DNA from: Zychaea mexicana
Lineage: Eukaryota > Mucoromycota > Mucoromycetes > Mucorales > Lichtheimiaceae
Direction of reading: 5' to 3'
Length of the DNA: 64,000 nucleotides
Assembly: GCF_025766255.1 (NCBI RefSeq)
Contig: NW_026516823.1
Coordinates: 22,118-86,117 of the forward strand
Each line of letters begins with the position of its first letter. Position 1 is the stretch's first letter. Made by a program: the position numbers and the translations under genes. Positions 27,240 to 38,915 of the stretch are shown piece by piece. The notes under the pieces are model-generated. The model worked only from the letters and a program-made list of their open reading frames with translations. It had not been told where the DNA came from and made no database searches.

Positions 27240-30200
27240 ACGTACCTTACCAACGTCGAGAGTTTTATCAAGATGACGAAGTGCTTGAAACCCTGGCCAG
27301 CACAGAAGCGGCGTCTCTCCGACCAGCTAGCATAGCAGAACTCGTTCGGGCAAGACATAACGGGTATCCTTATTACTCCTAAGGACGTTTCCAACTTCCG
27401 GCAAAGATACTGTAATGTCTCGGCTATTGACAGCAAGTTTTCACCGCTTGTTGACTATTTACAAGGTCACGGTTACGTCTCACATTTATGAGATCAATTC
27501 CAACAAAGTCCTCAAGGCTCTTTTTGTGGTTCATCCCAACAACATAACTATGGCACGAAGGTAAAGGAACTAGAAAACTCTTTGAGCATTACAACTTTCG
27601 AACCGAAAACGGTTTACAAATTCTAATGGCGATCAATTAAAGGTTCCCTCATGTAATCCAAATCGATTCTACCTACAAAACGAATTTTCACAACATGCCA
27701 CTTGTGAACATAGTGGGCGTAGGCAACCTTGGAACCAACAGCCTTCGTACGTTCATTATCGCGTCTGCCATTATCTCCAACGAGAACGAGGATATGTACA
27801 CCTGGGTCGCCAAGAAAATGCATGACATCGTGTGGCCTGCATCGAGCTCCAGAGCTCCAGCATTGTTTATAACTGACGGCGACAATGCATTGAGAAACGC
27901 TCTGTCTGAAATCTTCCCGCAAGTTACGTCAATTCTTTGCGCATGGCACGTTGAAAAGAGTTTCATGAAGCGTTGCAAGAAGAAGTTCCCTCCTGCGTTA
28001 CGTGGCCGAAAATCCGAAGAACAAAAATTCAATAAAGCCGTTGTAACCTTGTTATACGCTCGAACCGAAAAGGATTTTGAAACAGGAGTGACCGATTACC
28101 AGGAGTTGGCAAAGTTGTCAACAATTGAGGATGAACTTATCGAATATCTCAATGAGTAAGTTCAATATCTTTTATGTAAATGAGCTATGTTTAGTTCAAG
28201 ATGCAAACGAATACTAATAACAAACATCAAGATCGGGATAAAAACTAGAATGCTCGAGAGCAAAGAAGACTGGGCAGGTCCTTGGTGTGAAGCAAAAAAG
28301 CATTTCGGCTGCAGGTCTACACAGAGAGTCGAAAGCGCTCATTATATGCTAAAACGGCATTTGGACAAGCCAAAGTCGTCAAGACTCTTGTTTAAGAGTA
28401 TCCATGAGTGGTGTATTCAATCAGTAAGACATATTTCTGTTAATTAATCGAAAGTATATAGTACATCAGTTTGATACTAATTTGATCTTATTTATTCATA
28501 TAGCAAAAGAGTCGAGACATTTACCTGTCAAACGAAACGCAAAGTGTACCTGTAGTAGTGTTACAACAAGACGATGCATACTATTTCCAGAATGTTATTA
28601 GGAAAATCTCGCACTTTGCATTACTTTTACTTCGTAACGAACGTGCTTCACGAGGAGAACAGCGCGACAACTGCCCATGCATACCATTGAGAAACTACAA
28701 CCTTCCTTGTCGTCACACGCTCCCGCAAGATCCTATCCCACTGGAATCAATTGATTCGTTCTGGCATCTGAAAGACAATGGAGGTGAGCACTAATAAGCA
28801 TATATTACTCATACTGTGTACAGGTTTCATTATGAAATTTATACTCATGGATACTGGTTTTTATAGAAACTGATGTAACAGGTCTTGCTCAAAGCACAAA
28901 TGAACGCTCGAAACAAGTTTTATTTGCAGCACACCATCAAATGCTGGCAATGCAAAGTGACCCGCAAAAATTATCCAAATTCTTGAATAATATTGAAGGT
29001 GCAATCCAAGCAGCCATTGATGACATTGCTGATATAAATTATGTGGTGCTGCCAAAGAAAGTGAAGACCAAAGGACGAGCAACAGAACGACGAAAAAGGA
29101 CACGAAGATCGCGCCTCCAGATCATAAACTTGGTTGCAGACAAGGACAAGAGTGGAATCCCATCAAATGATTCATCCGACGAAAGTGGTGATACGCAAAG
29201 TAAAAGGTACTATTCATACATACCATTAGATTGTCAAATTTTGGGATCACAAATGTACTAAGCGACGAGTATGTAATGTAGAGTGAGAACCGATCCTAAC
29301 GATGATGTCCCATCTCTCATCATTCCAAAAAGGCGTCAACAATTGGAAAATTCTGCTACACAGAGTCAGCAACAAAGAGAAAGTCGACAAGGTAATACTG
29401 TGATATATATATTATGAAAGATAATTTTTCTGTCTTACTTATGATACGCATGAAATGCAATTATTCTTTTATCTTATACAGCTGCCGAAAAAGACAAACC
29501 GTACAGTTTGCACTTGAGGCGAAATCAGAATAACTCGTGCTTCATTGACGCTCCAATGGAGATGCTGTGGCATTCTGCTTTCCCCTTCATCGATATGCGC
29601 AACCAGCTCCTACCTACTAATTCTAACCCGGTCGATAATGCGCTGCACTATACATACATGCATCATTCCGAGAACACCGAAAAAGGGCGTGATTATGCGA
29701 GCATGTGGATCCGGGATTTCGCTTGGAGTGACATAGTATACATGGACAAGGGCTGGCACTCTGCAATTGAATTCCTTTTGCAGTTCATTTTGGAAAGAGC
29801 TTCGACGTTTATACAAGACCAGTTCTTCATCAAATGCCTACGAGTCATTTATTGTGAAGAGCACGGTGTATTTTATCCTGCCGATTCACACTACCTCAGG
29901 CCGGCAGTTTACATTGAGGACTTGGTCTCAAGCGCAGAAGACCCTGTCGAGTTTGGGAAGCTACTCTACAACATTCACATCGAGGACGAAAGGCTCGCTC
30001 TACAAGGCTGTCCCGAACCAGGCTGTAGTTGCTCTGCAATGGAATATAATGTGCCAACAGAATTTCCGACATTCCTTATCTTTGCAGACGACGAAAGAGA
30101 ACGACATGGTCGGCCTACTATGTTTCCCTACCGGCTTATGCTCACAGACGACGAAGGTGGAATATCGGAAGAATATGTATTGCATGCAAGGATTTATTCA

Positions 30201-31315
30201 ACGTCATCAGGAGGAGCACATTTCTATACCGTGGCTATAATCGAACACCGAAACAAACGATTCCTCGCACGCATGGACAACTTGGCCGGCAATTAAGTGC
30301 AGATAATTGCATCCGATCCTGATTCTATTGAAAGCATATTAACAGAAAACAGAAAGCATACGATATCGATACTGTACAAGAAAGCCGACCAGCTAAAAAG
30401 CACCGACGCCTTCATACACGCTTGATGAAGAGCATCATATGCAGGAGGTATTCGACCAAGTGGAACCAGGCAAGTATATAAGCTTTTTGCTGTTATAAGC
30501 TCAACGACGTGTAGCTGATTTTTCTAATAGTTTTTAGTGATCGCCTGCTGGAGGTGCTCAACTCCTTTGCCTACACCATTACAAGCATCCTTGTCGCCCA
30601 ATTATTTCAGCGTCTTTCCGCATTCGAAAGTAAAGAAACCTCATCGACAGAATGATGTTGCTTGGTGTAGACCGCATCTCGACATTATGGTCTACGAGCC
30701 AATGCGCCTAGCGAACAAATTCCCTTTGGTCGAATTCGAGGCCTTGCCGGAACGGATCGCAAAATGGATAAACGAGCTCAAGGATTTGATAATGGATAAG
30801 CCGTTTCAAAGCTATTTCAAGAAGAAGATCATAGAATACTACAAAAATGCACCGAGCATCAGAGCTGCGAAAAATCCAATGTTAAAGATGAGCATTTTCA
30901 AAGACCATATGGTAAGTTTTGCAAAATTGAAATGTATACATAGTAGAACCTATGATATAATAACAATTATCTTTATATTTTATAGCCTGGATACTATGGG
31001 TTTAAAGGCAAAAAAATAATCGCAAAAACACTCCAAGACATGCTGGTACACGAGATCGATGCTGCGAATGAGCACATCAAACCGATGGATACCCCGGAAT
31101 ATATAGCCTCTGTTCTTGTTCCAGAGGTCGGTATGCGCCTTATTAGGGAAGATTTTGAGACGGCCGGTGAGACAGAAGAAGATTGTGATTGCACGATTAG
31201 GCTAGCAGAAGAATACAGTCCCCTCAGCAACATGGCGCTTTTCCGCATGGAGCGTAGCGTCGACTACGGCTGTTTCAAATATCCAGATGACGATGACTCA
31301 GACAGTGAAGATTAG
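27240..31315 (+). CDS. MULE transposase / SWIM / C19-like peptidase / RTC4-like composite gene, decayed
   Basis: Predicted multi-exon gene. The DNA-binding N-terminus (KDVSNFRQRYCNVSAI, LQGHGYVSH) leads to the MULE core: IQIDSTYKTNFHNMPLVNIV (first Asp), ALFITDGDNALRNAL (second Asp), CAWHVEKSFMKRC, STQRVESAHY (Glu). A SWIM finger follows (CPCIPLRNYNLPCRH). Further exons join in phase through a basic linker to a ubiquitin-specific-peptidase-like domain: Cys box RRNQNNSCFIDAPMEMLW and His box SSGGAHFYTVAII. Then come a CWRCSTPLP motif, WCRPHLD, and an RTC4-like end: PGYYGFKGKKII, then IASVLVPEVGMRLIREDFET. Lesions: shifts near 27340 and 27478, TAA at 30295, a shift near 30410. One intron is GC-AG (CCAG/GCAAGT, about 30472). 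Domain calls are from motifs; the single-gene model is inference. Confidence 0.7.
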
Positions 31316-31544
31316 GGCGACCAAGAGCATCATATACTCTGATGAATAAATAGCAGAACCATACATTATCTTCTCCAACATATCCCTATACACTTTCACT
31401 TTTTTTCTCTTTCTCTATATTCTTCTGTTAAAAAAAGAAAAAGAACAATGTTCAATAAAAGAAAATGTCAAACCTGCATGGTAAATGGCTACCACTGGAT
31501 ATTATATCTCACTTACTGAACGTCACTACAAGGCAACATGATTA

Positions 31545-31748
31545 TTTGGTCTACACAAAGAATTACACTTCCACTTTTTTTTGGTCTACGCAAGGAATTA
31601 CAGATTGTAAGGAAAATCTGAAATTGGTGTGGGGAGAAGTTTGGTCTCCCGAAGGAGTGAAGATAGTAGAGGAGACATGTGTAACGGATGTTTAAACTCC
31701 TATATGTAAAAATTTGGTCTACGCAAGGAAAAATTTGGTCGCTCGAGC
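31545..31748. repeat. Short repeats TTTGGTCTACGCAAGGAA
   Basis: Five related copies at about 31545, 31580, 31640, 31713 and 31733. The best two share TTGGTCTACGCAAGGAA; others vary (ACACAAAGAA, CCCGAAGGA, GCTCGAGCAA). They lie just after the composite MULE gene and may be its subterminal transposase-binding repeats (inference). Confidence 0.65.
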
Positions 31749-32618
31749 AACTCTGTTAAAAAAACCATCGACAAAAGTGTCTTTTTGGAGACGATAACAG
31801 CTGAATATGGTAATGTAATTGGTATCATCGTATTCGTCTCATCGTCTTCTATATGCTTGGATGAAACATGAAAATCTGTCAGAAATGTTTTTGTCGAAAC
31901 AGACCGTTTTTGATCAAAAGGACAGGCTAACTAACCCCTTTGCTTTACTGCAAAAATCACACCGTTTTCCATATCCACCTCTCGTCTTTTAATATTGTTT
32001 CATCCACGTAAACAAATCGTACAGCCCATCAACTAAATATCAATCGACTCCTTGAGCACTTCTTTACAACATATTTAAAGCTCATGGGAATCGAAGATAT
32101 TTTTATGCTGAGGTGCTGGAGGTGGTAGTGCGATGCGCAGTAGGTGTTAATGGTGGATAAAGGTAACACAATACTTACTTTTTTGGCAAAAGATTTGACC
32201 ATACTAGGCAGCGACATGAAGTATAAAGAACCTTTTTGGACTATATGTTTTGACCCAATGCCTATAGCTAGTAGGCTATCTGTCTTATACACTGTTATGG
32301 AATTTTACTATCAAATTTGCTCAAGATAGTTACAGTAAGTTTTATGTCGATGTCGAAAACAAAGGTTCACAGATTCGATCTTTTGAGAGTTCTGTTTTCT
32401 ACCAATGTTTCAGTTTTGTTACTATGGTTGTCTTCCCGTGATGAAGAAAAATGCACGCTTTTGAATAACGAGCTGCTACCACTTTTAAGCTGATTTACAC
32501 TCTGTCTGTGCACTATCCAACTATCCGAAACGCAAGTATGAGTAATAGCGATAAATATATTTGAATATTGTATCTATGGATGTAAGGGATCAAGTATTTG
32601 TATGAAGTTTTGTTCTTT
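31749..32618. other. Gap between MULE-type and KDZ elements
   Basis: Short open frames overlap on both strands at 32029-32330, but no family is recognised. Presumably transposon non-coding or end sequence. Confidence 0.4.
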
Positions 32619-32985
32619 TCAATTAATTAATGTTTTCAATCCAGTTTTCGAATTGAACTGGGCTGCCGGTTCTTCGTCGTCAACTTCATCAGTTTGTTCG
32701 TCATCTTCTTCCTGATTGCTAATGGTGGTTGATACAGATCGTAGCCCTGCTGCAATTTTAGTAAGTCGAGTTTTCTGCTCTTCGTACCAACGCTTAGCCC
32801 CCACGAGCTTCTGCTTGCAAATAACGATTGTCCCAAGGTCTTCGTCCGCAATATTAACCCCAACCTCGGGATCCTTGGCAGCAGCTGTGAGGTTGTTAAC
32901 GACGTCGTTTCCATATCTCAGCACCGAAATTGCTTCGTCCTATAATATGTGTTTATATCTGTAATGAGAGCGAATCCAAAAAGAA

Positions 32986-32999
32986 CCTAATATAATACT
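32986..32999. repeat. Target-site duplication, left copy
   Basis: CCTAATATAATACT, directly before the poly(T) of LINE copy C, identical to 34091-34104. Confidence 0.92.
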
Positions 33000-34090
33000 T
33001 TTTTTTTTTTGTATGAGAGGTGGATAGCCTCTGGGATTTTATTAAAATACAAGTCACATGTTCAAAAGAAGTAATGTGCCTGCGGCCGCAAAACACTGAT
33101 GAGCGAAAAGATACAGATACAGAAGTAGGTATATATAAGAAAGGGGTTTGGTGGTAATTTTTTTTTTTTTAAAGGTCCATATAAGTTTGTATCGCATGTA
33201 TGGCATCTGCGGATACATGTGAAGAAGAAAAAGGGATATTGTTAAAGATATGGTTCCAATGGGCGCGCCAAATATGTAGTGTAATGTATGAGAGAAAGCA
33301 TAGTAATTGCTTGGCAGTGAAATGATGATACGGTTTCTTGCATGTTGTGATAAAGATCAAGGTAGACTCGAGATTCGGATCGCTATGCATGAAGTGTTGC
33401 CAAACATTTATCCAGACCGCCCGTTTGAGGGGGCATTGCACCAAAAAATGGTCACGGGTGTCTTCATCTTGGCGACAAATAGAGCAGGTGCGATTCGGCA
33501 AAAAATTGGTAGTGCGTTGGTAAAGTAGACTTGCGGTGGGCAGTGTGCCATGGAAAATCCGGTAAAAAATGTTTCTGGTGGTATGATCCATAGGCGTTTT
33601 CCAAAAGAGATGCCAGTTTACTGTAGAGTAGGGTGGCGTCGGGTGGAGTCGGGCGATGATGGCAGTACGATAGTGTTTGGTGTTGTTGTCGGTGATTCCA
33701 GGCTGATTGAGTAGCTGACGGCTGAATGGTGTGAAGTCGGTATCACCAGGTGTTGTGGGATGGCCACCACCAGTATGGTGTGGTGGGAGGCATAAACGAG
33801 CGAAAAATGGTTTCAGTATGAAGCGAAAGGCAGCAAGGTCATGCGTAAATCGTGTAAGCAAGATCGGCCTTGTTGCTGGATCATTTCTTTGTCGTAGTAG
33901 TAAATGTTGGTGTGTGGCGTCGTAATAAAACAAATCTCGGACTTGCAGTTTGTTGTATCCAGGTCGACGTGGTTGGGGCACTGAGGGGATAGTCGCAATA
34001 ACACTTTTCAGAGGTAATTGTAGTGCCGTTGCTTTGGTGATCCGAAGTGCCTCCCAGTCCATGTCCAACTTGTCCACAGCGCGGTAAACC
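33000..34090 (-). mobile_element. LINE copy C: 5'-truncated 3' end of ORF2 with poly(A)
   Basis: The minus-strand frame 33169-34077 (302 codons) matches the C-terminal region of the ORF2 copy at 45-49 kb: RRPGYNKLQVRDLF compared with RRPGFSKLQVSHLF, FWKTPMDHTTRNIFYRIFHG compared with FWRWPMEHGARNLWYRTIHN, and a CCHC-like CSICRQDEDTRDHFLVQC. It lacks endonuclease and reverse transcriptase. A T-run at 33000-33010 is the poly(A) tail seen on the plus strand. Both ends are bounded by the same 14-bp sequence. This is a textbook 5'-truncated retrotransposition product, related to but not the same subfamily as copy B. Confidence 0.9.
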
Positions 34091-34104
34091 CCTAATATAA
34101 TACT
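34091..34104. repeat. Target-site duplication, right copy
   Basis: CCTAATATAATACT, identical to 32986-32999. It lies about 20 bp inside the KDZ intron after the HMLK exon. Confidence 0.92.
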
Positions 34105-36760
34105 GTGCAGACCTTCAACATATGCGACTCTTCTTTAGCTCTCAGATAGCCATGTAAAGCATCGTAAGGTAGCCCATCACCTATGGTATTAAGAAGATTG
34201 GCATGCTTTCTGAACTGGCTGTTTTTCGCCAATATACTAGAAACACTGTACTCAAATGGGCTCAAGCCTGAAAAACATTTATTGCGGTTTGTGAGAAAAA
34301 AACGGTAGAAAAATATGTAGAGCATGTCTTTTACCTATCACTGAATGTTTTCTAGCGACGTTATTATAACTATCCGAGCATTTTTGGACGGGCTGAATCT
34401 TTTTGGCCTGAAAGATTTGAGTACGGTTGTGACCTTTGTAGAGATGTATTATCTATTTAGTGAGTAACTAGGCATATAGTTAAGGAAAGGAAGAAAAGAA
34501 AAGAACAGGAAATATGTATCCTTACCCGTTGCCTTGCTTCTTGAATGCTCGATCAATGATGTCATAGATTGAAACGGCTACACGAAGAATTTCATATGCA
34601 TTGCTAACTTTTTTTTTGGTTCGTCCACTTTCTGTGGTGGGATCAGATGTTGCAAGTGCTATGCGTTCGTTCCATTTTTGTAAAAAAAACTTCTAGCTTA
34701 TCCAAATAGTTGGCATCACGAAGAGCTTTTTCGGCGTCGTTTAGCAATCGAAGGGCGCGCGCATGTTTCCGTTGGATTGTAAAACCTAAAATATTTGCGT
34801 TAATATATAGTGCCATCCTCTTTTAAGGCTTTAGCATCCATATATAATGATTTTATGTACCAATGTTGTCAATTTTTTCTTTTGCGAAAAACTCGAGCGC
34901 AATAGTAAAGGCGAGTCGCCTGTTGAGAGACGACATAGTACGTGTGATGGATACAAAACCGTTGAGGTATGACCACATTCGCTCTAGCCACTCGCCATCG
35001 ATCATGCCAAAGCCTTTTACCAAACGAGGGTGAAATTGGATTTGGCAAGCAACATTGTGTCCGGTAATATGAAAGATACCGACCGCAATGGGAACATCTT
35101 CGATGTCCTTCAACTCTGGTGTTTTCTAGAAAATTATGTTAGGATGTGGACACCGTGCACATGAGGTAAGTTATAAGTAGTACCTTTAAAGCAGTTCGTA
35201 GCTTACAACCAACATCGTACATAATACGAATGTTGTTTCCGTACAGTTCGTTGTATGTCACTTTTTTCAAGACACTAAGAACATAGGTATAACTAAACGT
35301 ACATAGAGTGAGTACTTTATACATGATGACAAAAATGAGGAACAGCAAGCTAAATACCGTTCGCCTTTGCTACGCATATCGACTATAGCAAGTGGAAAGC
35401 CGTGGCGACCACAGGTACACGCAAAAGCACCGGTTTGATCAAGACCCTTGGTCGATCCGCCTTGCTTTTCAAGCGCGCCAAAAGAGGCACAGCCATCTTT
35501 AGCCTTATACATGTAATCAATATAACTGTATTAGATACTGTTACATGACTCTCAGAATATTATCTTACCGATTCATTATAAGGAAAGAGCTTTTCATCGT
35601 TAACCCAGAGCATGTTCACTTCTTCTTCATCTTTAAAATTTACACCCTGGACATCCTTTACGTGACGAAAGCGCCGTAGTTGGAAGCTTCCGTCTAGTGC
35701 TATAGTCTTTTCGTGCTCCTACCATATATTAACCATGACAACCATATAAATATGTAGGCATACTTTTGTATATCTTAATTTTAAATCAAAAAAATTGAAT
35801 CACTACAGTACCACGTATCTGCAACCTGGGCAGACATTGTTCTCTACACCGAACTCTTTCCTCAACTGCTTTTTCAAGCTTAGAAGTATTCTGCCAAAGA
35901 TAGGCAGCGCATCGTTCAAGCGAGACTTGAGAGAAGCAGGAACCTAAAAAAACAAAAAGTACATTTAAAAGGTCGCTAGATGAAAGATTGCCCAGAAAAA
36001 GTAATACCTCTTGCTCAAAATCTGCTTGTAGCCATTTTGCAATATTGTGCACAGAGACGCGGCAAATGTAATGCAAATTGTGGATTGTCTGCATCAACTT
36101 GATATGCACTGCATGGCCGGGGGCTTTTGGCGTCAGAGGAACCTTATGACTGCGCATTAGCACCAAAGGCAAACCGTAGTCAGGGCACGACTTGCAGTAT
36201 TCGATGTCAAACTGTCGAATACCTAGAAAAAACAAGGGTATTATTTACTTATAAAGTATCCCAAAACCAATACTTACCGCACTTAAAAGATACAGGCGAC
36301 AGCCTTGTGGGCTTTTTTATCAGCAGCGCAACCGCAAATCTTATGGGTGGCAGGCTCGAGTGCCTATGAGACCGGTGCTTGCTTATACCCTTCTTTATAG
36401 ACTTTTAGCAACGCAGGGAAAAGGTTAGACCAGCGTACTGCACGCTTGGCAGCTGCAGTCTGACGTCTTGGCTGATCGTCAACTTCGTCCGCCTCATCAT
36501 CAGTTGAGAAGAATTGGCTGGCAGTGATGATGCTCGAATTTCGAATGGCGTGGTTATATCACTTGCAGTCGACTTATTGACCGTGCTTGTCAATCTGATA
36601 AGCTTCTTCCCTTTATCCGAGAATTGATAGGCTTTTGTTGTTCGTTTACGCTTTTGACGTATATTGGGAGACATGCTTATTTGCGCTGATAACAGGAAAT
36701 TCAGGCACACTCAGCCACTTTTTGTGTAAGCGGAAAACTCATTAGCCGTACACGCATAAT

Positions 36761-36773
36761 TTGCGGTTTGCGG
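36761..36773 (-). repeat. KDZ 5' subterminal repeat (decayed copy)
   Basis: TTGCGGTTTGCGG, i.e. CCGCAAACCGCAA in gene sense, about 90 bp before the KDZ start codon. The intact KDZ element carries the same ACCGCAA units at the same distance and orientation. Confidence 0.65.
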
Positions 36774-37772
36774 AATCATTGTTCCTAGGACGAAGTTCAG
36801 TCACTCATGTGACAAACTCCGCCTACCTAGCCGTTTCAAAAAAATCACGGAAACGGATTTCGGAAATTACTTTCTCCGAACGGTTAATCATGTAACCAAA
36901 CCAAAATCCGTTTTTTCAGAAAACAATGCTAATCAAGCTCTGATTGAAAAATAACTGTGAAATTACTACTGCTATGTCCGCACGCACACTATATAAAATG
37001 ACACGCTATGTACTGTAGCCTTTTCTGTTATATTATCTCAGCTTCTCTACCTGCATTATGTAGAAAAGTGGTTTTTTTTCATGGAACCTTCCATCCCTGG
37101 ACGGTTAGCATCATTCTCTTGCAGTGTCCATGCTGATAAATTCAACCGGTATTTCTCTCATGATAGTCCATTCATCATCTTGCTGACAATAATAAGCTTT
37201 AGCCAATAGCTTGTGATATTTAAAGTCAATCCACATCAATATACAGTAGAATTTCTCACTGATTGGAGCGAAGATAAGCCTGTAGTATCGTGCTGTAAAC
37301 CAGGCTGTTGTTATACTACACAGCCACTTAGTGCGTAGTATAGTGTCTCTGGTGGCTGACTTGAAATTCCAAAAAAACTGAGTTGGAGCGTGGGCCTTAC
37401 CAAAGTTGAAACCTCTGTTTGATCTTTAGTCACCATGCTGCAACGAATAGCCACTCCCAGCTATATATACTTACTCCTTGTGGTCGCCTTGCTTTTAGTT
37501 CTCAGGGTCCAGTCTACAGCACGCCATATTTTAATGTGACATATCAGAACAACCCATCGAGAAACGTGCGGAAAGAAAATCAGTTGCTATTCTGGGAATT
37601 CTTACGTCTCTTGATAATGCTCAGAGTAGCCGTGATTGCCTTCTTGGATCAAATATATACACTTCTCGTTGGCAGGCGTACATTTAGCCTTAAAAGGAAG
37701 AAAAACCACGCTCATTCAGTGTTTTTCTACGTCATATATTCACGTATGTGTGTGTAATTTTTCTAGACTCAA
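36774..37772. other. No gene recognised
   Basis: Left part (36780-36930) contains several CGGAAA/TTTCCG-type inverted words and may be the KDZ terminal region. A frame at 37419-37757 may include an upstream exon of the following pseudogene (acceptor TTTTTCTAG at 37757-37765), but no family is recognised. Confidence 0.4.
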
Positions 37773-38084
37773 ATGGCAGCACAACAGCAACAACAGCACT
37801 ATCAACAGCCAGTACCACCTCCAACGCAGCAAGTGCAGCCTATCCCGCCTGCGACCATGTCATAACAACCACCACCACCACCAGGTCCACTTTCATCTAC
37901 CGCTGGTGTTGACCCTCAGCAATAACCACAACAACAGGCAGCCATCACAGATCCTGCTGCTGCATTAAGCCAGTTGGCGTAGATCTTGCAGAGCCAACAA
38001 CAGCACCAGCAACATCAACAACTGCCATCTTACCCACCGTCTTCGGGTGGATGGAATCCTGACCATACGCCACAGTAATACTGA
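37773..38084 (+). pseudogene. Gln/Pro-rich protein pseudogene with four Gln-position stops
   Basis: One reading frame from 37773 encodes a coherent Gln/Pro-rich tail (MAAQQQQQHYQQPVPPPTQQ, then AAALSQLA, ILQSQQQHQQ, YPPSSGGWNPDHTP) that is broken only by TAA 37863, TAA 37923, TAG 37980 and TAA 38076 before a final TGA at 38082. Each internal stop falls where Gln would fit, so each is one C-to-T step from CAA or CAG. No indel is needed. The parent protein is not identified; it resembles the tail of an RNA-binding or splicing protein. It may continue upstream through the acceptor at 37757-37765. Confidence 0.6.
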
Positions 38085-38915
38085 TAAATTGATGAAACAA
38101 GACGTAATGTGTTGTTATATATGTGTAGAAATGATATCTTTAACCTTGATGATAAATATGGCATAGAAACGAACAGTGATACTTACGTATATATCTTGTG
38201 CTCAGCCGAATTACTCCTGTAGTTAATTACATGTTATGAGACCTCGTCCATAATACAATTGTGCAGTACCGCTTGTTTCAAGTACGGTGAATTTACACCA
38301 TCATCATGACGTAGGCGGTTATGGGCTTGTTAATCTATATTTCGGAAGCTAACAGTTTATTATAATATTCGACCTCCCCTGACTTGGACTATCTTAAAAC
38401 TTCGGCATGCGTGCTGTATACGCACAGGCCAACGGTTTATCACACTTAACGTTAAAACTATCCATTTAAGGAAAACAGAAATCGGCAAGGACGTTCGAAG
38501 CGATTCCAACCATGACTACCCACCCATTGCAGCTATCACTCTCAAAAATCATATTCCAAGACCGTCTCATGGATTTACGTTTTGGCCACCCAAAAGGCTA
38601 TGTAAGCCCCTAAATGTTACAGCCAACCTTGCCTCATATAAGCTTATTTTTACGTGCCACACTGCATGAACATGATTTATTTGTTTGCACGTACAGTAGC
38701 TCTTTTATTTTATACAGTGTGACGCTACATCCTTCTATCGCTCATGTATTCCGAAATTCTATTTGACTTTGTGTCATTTGCCCTTTAGAAAGAAAGCTCT
38801 AAGCCAGCTGGATGTACCTGCTACTGTATACATGGAGCTACTAATCCAACTAAATGCTATTCGTACTTTTCAAATTGTATTAAAAAAGGTAAAACTGTAT
38901 TTTATTCGTAATTTT
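38085..38915. other. No gene recognised
   Basis: AT-rich DNA with only random short frames. Confidence 0.45.

Larger units (their letters stand above)
32619..36674 (-). pseudogene. KDZ transposase pseudogene with LINE in an intron
   Basis: Kyakuja-Dileera-Zisupton (KDZ) family DDE transposase copy, read leftwards from ATG 36672-36674. Shared with the intact copy at 60.5 kb: a cysteine-cluster region (YCKSCPDYGLPLVLMRSH, HNLHYICRVSVHNIAKW), GAFACTCGRHGFPLAIVDMR, NIRIMYDVGCKLRTALK, VPIAVGIFHITGHNVACQIQ, FGMIDGEWLERMWSYLNGFV, and an acidic C-terminus. Exon 1 is broken: a frameshift near 36440, a TAG at about 36366 (corresponding to Gln in the intact copy) and an extra base before the exon end near 36285. 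The intron between the HMLK exon and the DEAISVL exon holds a LINE insertion (33000-34090). With several lesions it is unlikely to make transposase. Confidence 0.85.

Noticed and set aside
37773..38084. Reassigned genetic code (UAA/UAG as Gln)
   Set aside because: All intact genes in the window end in TAA/TAG/TGA at family-expected ends, so standard code plus pseudogene decay is the simpler reading.
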